Origin: Halobacteriales archaeon QS_1_68_20
GTDB taxonomy: Archaea; Halobacteriota; Halobacteria; Halobacteriales; PXRE01
Direction: 5' to 3'
DNA: 64,000 nucleotides
Assembly: GCA_003021085.1 (NCBI GenBank)
Contig: PXRE01000023.1
Location: forward strand, 1 to 64,000
Shown here piece after piece: positions 59,314 to 64,000 of the stretch (positions within the stretch are counted from its first letter, which is position 1; each line of letters opens with the position of its first letter). The translations under genes and the position numbers were made by a program. The notes beneath the pieces are model-generated. The model made no database searches. It was not told the origin of the DNA and was given only the letters and a program-made list of their open reading frames with translations.

Positions 59314-60057
59314 TCAGAGCCGCGTCGCAAGGTAGGCCCCGCCGGCCGCCGTCAGTCCGGCACCGATGGCCACGCCGAGCATCGAGCCGAGGAGTCTGCC
59401 GATCACGTTCAGGACGTCGAGGCCGTCCGGGGTCAGCACCCCGGCGAGGACGAACAGCGCGAGGAACGTCGCGAGAAAGCCCAGGGCGCTGCCGGCGCTA
59501 CTGGTCCGGGTCACGTCGTCGGCGTCGCTGGCGACCCCCGCGGCGAGTCCGACGACGAGGCCGATCAGCGGCGCCAGCGCGAGCGTGAACGCCACGCCGG
59601 CCATCGCCGCGCCGAACAACTCCGGTACCCCGCGAGGGGACGCCATCCCGCCGAACGGACCGGCCAACCCGCCGATACCGATCCGGTCGCCCGACAGCAT
59701 CGACAACAGCAGTTGCGTCACCGCGGCCCCGAAACCGAACACGAGGAACACGCCGACGCCGAATTTGACGACGCTCCGCTCGTGGTCCGACCCCCGGGTG
59801 CGACCACCAGCGCCGCGGTAGCCGGCATCGCGTCGCGGTGGATCGCGTCTGCCGTGGTGCGCGTCGTCCTGGCCGCGGCCCCGGTTCGAACCCGCCGGGT
59901 CACGGTCGGCGGTCGAGTTTGCCGGGTCACGGCCGGCGGTCGAGTCTGCGCTGTCGCGGTCGTCGCCTGGATCGGTCGGGTCACGCCCGCCATCCGGTAC
60001 GGCGGACCCGCGGTTACCGTCCGCGTCCGCCGCTCGTCGGCCGGTTGGTTCCGTCAT
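59314..60057 (-). CDS. Membrane protein with a disordered Asp/Arg-rich N-terminus
   Basis: Residues 1-92 are low-complexity with repeated RDPAxS/DRDxA units; residues 93-247 contain four to five helices (FGVGVFLVFGFGAAVTQLLL, AMAGVAFTLALAPLIGLVVG, ALGFLATFLALFVLAGVL, GSMLGVAIGAGLTAAGGAYL). No family is recognised. The N-terminal part repeats at the DNA level (59860-59990). It is convergent with the epimerase, with a 3-bp gap. Confidence 0.6.
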   Translation of the reverse strand: MTEPTGRRAADADGNRGSAVPDGGRDPTDPGDDRDSADSTAGRDPANSTADRDPAGSNRGRGQDDAHHGRRDPPRRDAGYRGAGGRTRGSDHERSVVKFGVGVFLVFGFGAAVTQLLLSMLSGDRIGIGGLAGPFGGMASPRGVPELFGAAMAGVAFTLALAPLIGLVVGLAAGVASDADDVTRTSSAGSALGFLATFLALFVLAGVLTPDGLDVLNVIGRLLGSMLGVAIGAGLTAAGGAYLATRL

Positions 60058-60117
60058 TTCGGGACGAAATTATCCGCGTCGAGGAATAAAAAGGTGGGTC
60101 GGTCGACCGCCGGGGTC

Positions 60118-61161
60118 TCAGGGCGGTTCGTCGCGGCCGACGTGGATCTCGTGGGCCTCGACGTCCTCCAGGGCGGCGACCCGGCCGCCGACGACGACCT
60201 CCTCGCCCTCGGCGTCGATGGTGAGGCTGGCGACCTCCTCGGACTCCTCGAAGGTAATCGAGACGACCTGTCCGCGGACGACCCGGTCCCGGCCCGTCTC
60301 GACGTCGCGGCCCTCGACGGTGGCGTAGACCGTCCCCTCGATCTCTCGGAGGTCCTTGACGCACCGCCGGATCGAGGCGTAGCGGTGGGGGAGTTCCCGG
60401 CCGTCGCCGTCGGGAAGCAGGACCTCCTCGGGGGTCGTCCAGAGGACGGTCCCGAAGAAGCCCGAGACGAGGAATCCCAGTTCCGAGCGGTTGAAGATGA
60501 CGCCGTAGCGGTCCTGGTCTTCGCGGAGGGCGTCCTGGGTAGCGTAGATGGAGTACTCGCCGTCGGCCACGGCGATGACCGGCGTGGTGATCCCACGGCG
60601 GGACCGGACCTCGGTGGCGATACCGTCGTAGTCGTACTTTGTCGGCGTGTCGGCGGCGGGCGACAGGAGCAGTTCGACGGTGACGCTGCCCTCGACCGTC
60701 GACCGGAGTCGGTCCTCGAACCGAGCGAGCAGGTCCGGCGTCAGCGACAGCGTCAACTCGTAGTCGGCCTCGTCGATGACCTCCTCCAGGTACCGCAGGA
60801 TCGTCGACCGGGACTTCACCAGCGTCACGGCCTCCGTCTCGCGGGTCGGCGCCGTGTACCGGGACTCCAGTTCGTCGATCATCATCGACAGCGAGTCCTG
60901 GACGTCCTCGAAGGCGTCCGCGGGGTCGACGCCGACGATCTTCATCGGCCGGGACTCCCGCAGTTCCACGAGTCCGCGGTCGCTCAGGCTCCGAACCGTG
61001 TCGTAGACCCGTGGCTGTGGGATGTCCGTGCGTTCAGCGATCTCGCTGGCCGTCAGTTGTCCGTGCTCCAGAACCGTGAGATACGCGTCTATCTCGTACT
61101 CGCCGAGGTCGAACCGCTCACCGACTCGCTCCATCGTGAGTCGGAGGTCGTCCGTTGCCAT
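60118..61161 (-). CDS. trmB: TrmB-family transcriptional regulator
   Basis: The N-terminal winged helix ([40 protein letters not shown]) is the TrmB DNA-binding domain. The C-terminal half ([33 protein letters not shown]) matches the sugar-sensing domain of TrmB regulators, which control gluconeogenesis and sugar catabolism in Halobacterium. I chose ATG 61161 ([14 protein letters not shown]). pckA and the glucose dehydrogenase start at the right edge are plausible targets in this window, but I see no convincing TACT-N7/8-GAGTA site in front of them. Length 347 aa. Confidence 0.88.
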   Translation of the reverse strand: MATDDLRLTMERVGERFDLGEYEIDAYLTVLEHGQLTASEIAERTDIPQPRVYDTVRSLSDRGLVELRESRPMKIVGVDPADAFEDVQDSLSMMIDELESRYTAPTRETEAVTLVKSRSTILRYLEEVIDEADYELTLSLTPDLLARFEDRLRSTVEGSVTVELLLSPAADTPTKYDYDGIATEVRSRRGITTPVIAVADGEYSIYATQDALREDQDRYGVIFNRSELGFLVSGFFGTVLWTTPEEVLLPDGDGRELPHRYASIRRCVKDLREIEGTVYATVEGRDVETGRDRVVRGQVVSITFEESEEVASLTIDAEGEEVVVGGRVAALEDVEAHEIHVGRDEPP

Positions 61162-61233
61162 GACGCGCCGTACGACCCCCTCAGATAAATCGTTTATCAA
61201 TCACCGAGTAACACTCTATTCCGAAATCGGGTA

Positions 61234-61983
61234 CTACATGAACATCCGGTCCTCGGGAAACGACCGGTCGTCGCGGTCGGCTTCTGCCTGCAGGCGCTCC
61301 TGCAGGTCGGCGTAGTACCGGGACAGTTCGTCGGCGAACGACCCGAGCGGTCCGACGTCGACCGGGAGGTCGTACAGGTCGGCGACCGTCTCCACGAGGC
61401 GGACGGCGGCTTCCACGTCCGGGGGTTGCTGGTGGACCGGCGTCAGGAGGACGCCCACCCCGAGGTCGGTGTCCATTCCGCGACCGACCAGCGCACCGCT
61501 GACGCCTTCCAGGAACCCGTTGTCCATCGCCGGCACGTCGGCGTCGGCGAGGCGGTGGTCGCGGTAGTCCTCGGTGCCGACGCAGAACGTCCGGTGTTCG
61601 TCGGGGCCGTGGGGGACCGGCGTCCCGGAGAGGACGGCCACTTCCTCCGCGCCTTCATCTTCGACCCACGAGCGCACGGCGTCGCTGAACGGCCTCGCGG
61701 CGTCGGCGGGGACGAACAGTTCCCCCGCCATGACGGTCACGTCGAGGTCGTCCCGCGAGAACAGTCGCGTGTGGTGGCGCGGCCGGCCGTCCGCGAACGG
61801 CGTGATGGTCGGCAGGCCGCGGACCTCGACGCGGCCCCGTTCGGTCAGGTCCAGGTGGTCGACCAGGTAATCGACGGCGGTCAGGCCCGCCAGTCCGAAC
61901 TGCGAGAAGCCGGCGATCACCACGTCAGCGGGCGGTTCCGCTCCCGTAATCTCGAACTCCAGCGTGGACGGATCGATGGTCAC
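61234..61983 (-). CDS. PAC2-family protein (proteasome assembly chaperone-like)
   Basis: The 249-aa protein starts with the family pattern VVIAGFSQFGLAGLTAVDYL and continues with VEVRGLPTITPFADGRPRHH, AVLSGTPVPHGPDE and DTDLGVGVLLTPVHQQPPDV. PAC2 homologs are widespread in archaea, often without proven role; some act in proteasome assembly. It lies upstream of trmB on the same strand, 72 bp apart. Confidence 0.88.
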   Translation of the reverse strand: MTIDPSTLEFEITGAEPPADVVIAGFSQFGLAGLTAVDYLVDHLDLTERGRVEVRGLPTITPFADGRPRHHTRLFSRDDLDVTVMAGELFVPADAARPFSDAVRSWVEDEGAEEVAVLSGTPVPHGPDEHRTFCVGTEDYRDHRLADADVPAMDNGFLEGVSGALVGRGMDTDLGVGVLLTPVHQQPPDVEAAVRLVETVADLYDLPVDVGPLGSFADELSRYYADLQERLQAEADRDDRSFPEDRMFM

Positions 61984-62029
61984 GACGCCGCGTTCGAGGG
62001 GGAGGGCCCTTAGTAGGCGGCGGCCCGAC

Positions 62030-62266
62030 CTAGTCCCGGCCGCCCTGTGCGGCGTCGCTGGCCTCGTCCTGCTGCCCTTCCAGCAGGTAGACGTGTGCGC
62101 CGATCAGCACCATCACGAGCACGCCGCCGACCACGACGAAGTACACGAACGCCCACCCGATCGCGGGGAGGTCGACGAGGGCCACCAGCAACCCCAGTCC
62201 GAGCAACAGGGGGAGTGCGACCATCGCGATGAGCTGGGCCGGCAATACTTCCAGCAACCTGGCCAT
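62030..62266 (-). CDS. Small two-helix membrane protein
   Basis: The 78-aa product (MARLLEVLPAQLIAMVALPL) has two strong helices (ALPLLLGLGLLVALVDL and AFVYFVVVGGVLVMVLIGAHVY) and an acidic tail. ATG 62266 is chosen; longer in-frame starts run into the neighbouring gene's promoter. Function unknown. Confidence 0.7.
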   Translation of the reverse strand: MARLLEVLPAQLIAMVALPLLLGLGLLVALVDLPAIGWAFVYFVVVGGVLVMVLIGAHVYLLEGQQDEASDAAQGGRD

Positions 62267-62301
62267 GGCGGTGCGTCGACTCCGGGGCGCTTGAATCTTG
62301 C

Positions 62302-63549
62302 TCACGTCAGCGCGCTCAGGCGGTTCATCGCGTACACCGTCCGGAGCATCGACGCGCTGTCGCCTTCCTCGAAGACCAGGTCGTCGGTCTCCCGGACGTA
62401 CTCCAGGACGTCCGTGGAGGCGTGCGCGGGCGCCGCCGCGATGCCGCAGTCCTCGTCGTGGACCCACCGCATCACCCGGAGGTCGCTCTTGCTGTCGCCC
62501 ATCACCAGCGCGAAGGGGTCGGCAACGTCCAGCACGTCGAACGCGGCCTTCACGCCCTCGACCTTGTTCAACTCCAGGCTGGTGATCTCGGCGGCGTCGG
62601 CCTCGTAGTATCCGACGTCGATGCGTTCGAGCACGTCCCGTCCGGCCGCCGGCAACTCGTCGGCCTCGTCGGGGAGTTCGTCCCGGCGCTCCAGCACGGC
62701 CCGGATCTCGGGGTCCGCCGCCGCGTAGTACGCGCGGGTCCGGTCGGCCCAGGCGTCGTGGTCGCCCGCCTCGTCGGTGACTCGCTCGGCCACGGCTTCG
62801 GCCAGCAGGTCCAGCAGGTAGACCAGCGCGGAGTCGACGACGTCGCGGGCGCGGTCGCTCCCGATGTCGTAGTTGGGCTTCAGCGTGACGTTGAACTCGT
62901 TGCCCTGGAGGTGACAGCCCCGTGCGACGTCCCCGGGCGCGGCCGACAGCACCCGCGAGCGGACCGTCTCGAACACCGTCCGGATGTCCGCGCCGAGGTC
63001 CTCGTACAGCAGTTGCTTCGTCTCGGTGCCGTGGCCCGGCGTGAAGACGCCGGTACCGCCCTCGTAGACGATGCTCAGGTTCCCCGAGTGGACTACCTCA
63101 CTGCCCAGTCCCTGGATGGCGAACCCCTTGACGTTCTCCAGGGTCTGGCCGGTGCAGATGACGATGGGCATCCCCTCCTCGTGCAGTTCGGTCAGGACGT
63201 GAAGCGTCTCGCGGGGGATCTCGTTGTCCGTCGAGGCGGCCGACCGGAGCGTCTCGTCGACGTCCAGCACGAGGACGTTCACCGCCCGGCCGTACTTCGC
63301 CGAGAGGTCCAGCGCCGTGAACGCCTGCTCGCGGGACGCCCGGGCGGCCACCTCCGCCAGCGTCTCGCCGTCCGGGTAACTCTCCCGGATCCGCTCTTTG
63401 CGTCGGCGGAGTTCGTCCCCGGCCGCGTCCCAGTGCTCGAGGGCGACCCGGGAGTCCACCGGCGGGAAGAGGTCCACGAAGTCCTGGTACTGCCGCAACT
63501 CGGAGACGACGTCTTCCCCGTAGAGCCGGTAGAGCAACTCGTGGTCCAT
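62302..63549 (-). CDS. HAD-superfamily hydrolase
   Basis: Motif I is VLVLDVDETLRS (nucleophile Asp at about residue 95), motif II VICTGQT, and motifs III/IV are represented by ELNKVEGVKAAFDVL and LVMGDSKSDLRVM. A long N-terminal extension of about 90 helical residues and an insertion between motifs II and III give 415 aa, larger than Cof-type phosphatases. Substrate unknown; sugar or nucleotide phosphate is usual for the class. ATG 63549 (MDHELLYRLYG) is preferred to ATG 63573. Confidence 0.8.
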   Translation of the reverse strand: MDHELLYRLYGEDVVSELRQYQDFVDLFPPVDSRVALEHWDAAGDELRRRKERIRESYPDGETLAEVAARASREQAFTALDLSAKYGRAVNVLVLDVDETLRSAASTDNEIPRETLHVLTELHEEGMPIVICTGQTLENVKGFAIQGLGSEVVHSGNLSIVYEGGTGVFTPGHGTETKQLLYEDLGADIRTVFETVRSRVLSAAPGDVARGCHLQGNEFNVTLKPNYDIGSDRARDVVDSALVYLLDLLAEAVAERVTDEAGDHDAWADRTRAYYAAADPEIRAVLERRDELPDEADELPAAGRDVLERIDVGYYEADAAEITSLELNKVEGVKAAFDVLDVADPFALVMGDSKSDLRVMRWVHDEDCGIAAAPAHASTDVLEYVRETDDLVFEEGDSASMLRTVYAMNRLSALT

Positions 63550-63840
63550 GCGCGGCGTTGGGCCGTGGCCCACCTAAAAGTGACTCGACGGGGGAGGGTG
63601 TCGACCCGGCGAGTTCGAGTAGCCGACCGAAGGGGGAGGAGGCACAGGCAGGGAGAGACGGCAAAGGGGAGAGGCACAGGAGTGCAATGGGCGGTCCGGA
63701 TCTGAGTGGCGGTCGTCCGAGAGGGGAAATTCACGTGGTGGATCGGGAGGCACCCGTCGTCCACCGGGGGCGTCCACCGCCAGTTGATGGTTAACTCGGT
63801 AGGGAATAAATCTTTTGGGTAGCGGGCCTCAAGTGGGGGT
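63550..63840 (+). promoter_or_regulatory. Promoter region of glucose dehydrogenase
   Basis: This is a gap between divergent genes. AATAAATCTTTT at 63805-63816 fits a TATA element 25-30 bp before the ATG at 63841, so the transcript is nearly leaderless. No other gene is supported. Confidence 0.5.
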
Positions 63841-64000
63841 ATGCAAGCAGTCGTCGTTTCGCGTGAGGACCGGACCCCCCGCGTGGTCGAGCGGCCCCGG
63901 CCGACGCCGGCGCCGGGGGAGGCGCTCGTCCGGACGCTCCGGGTCGGCGTCGACGGGACCGACCACGAGGTCATCGCCGGTGCCCACGGGGACTTCCCGC
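63841..64000 (+). CDS. gdh: Glucose 1-dehydrogenase, zinc-dependent MDR family (3' partial)
   Basis: Only the first 53 residues are in the window (MQAVVVSREDRTPRVVERPR, then GEALVRTLRVGVDGTDHEVI). The VGVDGTDHEVIAG segment matches my memory of haloarchaeal glucose dehydrogenase of the semi-phosphorylative Entner-Doudoroff pathway; the Asp and His belong to the catalytic-zinc region. The rest lies beyond the right edge. Confidence 0.85.
   Translation, partial: MQAVVVSREDRTPRVVERPRPTPAPGEALVRTLRVGVDGTDHEVIAGAHGDFP

Noticed and set aside
61162-61233. TrmB self-regulatory site upstream of trmB
   Set aside because: GAGTA and GTACT sequences are present but not in the TACT-N7/8-GAGTA arrangement I recall for Halobacterium TrmB.
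1-64000. Replication origin, rRNA operon, insertion sequence or prophage
   Set aside because: No orc1/cdc6, rRNA, transposase, integrase or capsid/terminase genes were found.

Overview
This is a 64 kb stretch of chromosome-like DNA from a halophilic archaeon (class Halobacteria). The evidence is the very high GC content outside a few AT-rich patches, strongly acidic predicted proteins, twin-arginine (Tat) signals on most exported proteins, an intron-containing tRNA-Met, a cobalamin-dependent ribonucleotide reductase carrying an intein, and archaeal versions of ThrRS, split GMP synthase and nadM. Genus cannot be fixed from sequence alone. Both ends cut a gene: a secreted Ca-binding/metalloprotease-like protein on the left and a glucose dehydrogenase on the right.

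Layout. 0-1.6 kb: truncated metalloprotease-like gene and tRNA-Val(GAC). 1.65-5.76 kb: trpDFEG operon behind a tandem operator-like repeat. 5.8-7.1 kb: broken cation/Ca exchanger and a small membrane protein. 7.5-11.9 kb: nrdJ with a 384-residue homing intein. 11.9-19.4 kb: a mixed segment with broken genes (a DUF7718-like gene, an asparagine-synthase fragment, an HExxH protease remnant), an ABC exporter, mcmA2, an AlkP-fold hydrolase, a PduO-type adenosyltransferase and dispersed repeats. 19.9-28 kb: membrane-anchored sulfite-oxidase-like protein, then a TctCAB tripartite carboxylate transporter beside an AhpD-like protein, a Rieske ferredoxin and an amidohydrolase. 28.5-33.1 kb: ABC-2 transporter, a Tat-exported squalene-hopene-type cyclase with DWDDTA and QW motifs, and a UbiA-like membrane protein. 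33.1-37.8 kb: two frameshifted genes, guaA(B)-pyrG, an alpha/beta hydrolase. 37.9-42 kb: a secreted protein with an internal duplication, nirK, pspA. 42-49 kb: a CHAT (caspase-like) protease with a convergent small gene, thrS, a Doc/Fic toxin-like gene overlapping a small gene, pckA. 49-53 kb: repeats, a P19-like iron protein, the dgcN-dgcA D-glutamate pair. 53-57.7 kb: membrane proteins, a broken AspT/YidE-type permease, nadM, rtcA, vapBC, tRNA-Met and a duplicated tRNA 3' end. 58-64 kb: NAD(P) epimerase, TrmB regulator, PAC2 protein, HAD phosphatase and the start of glucose dehydrogenase.

How genes work together. nrdJ and mcmA2 use adenosylcobalamin and the PduO-type enzyme makes it, all within 10 kb. 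trpD, trpF, trpE and trpG overlap or nearly touch and supply the early tryptophan pathway. The ABC ATPase, permease and cyclase form a tight operon. dgcN/dgcA overlap and should act in sequence on D-glutamate.

The most unusual content is the exported triterpene-cyclase operon, the CHAT protease, the recoded active-site patch in nrdJ, and a high load of disrupted genes (single-base frameshifts or in-frame TAG codons in at least six loci). The last point may be real decay or assembly error and should be checked against reads.
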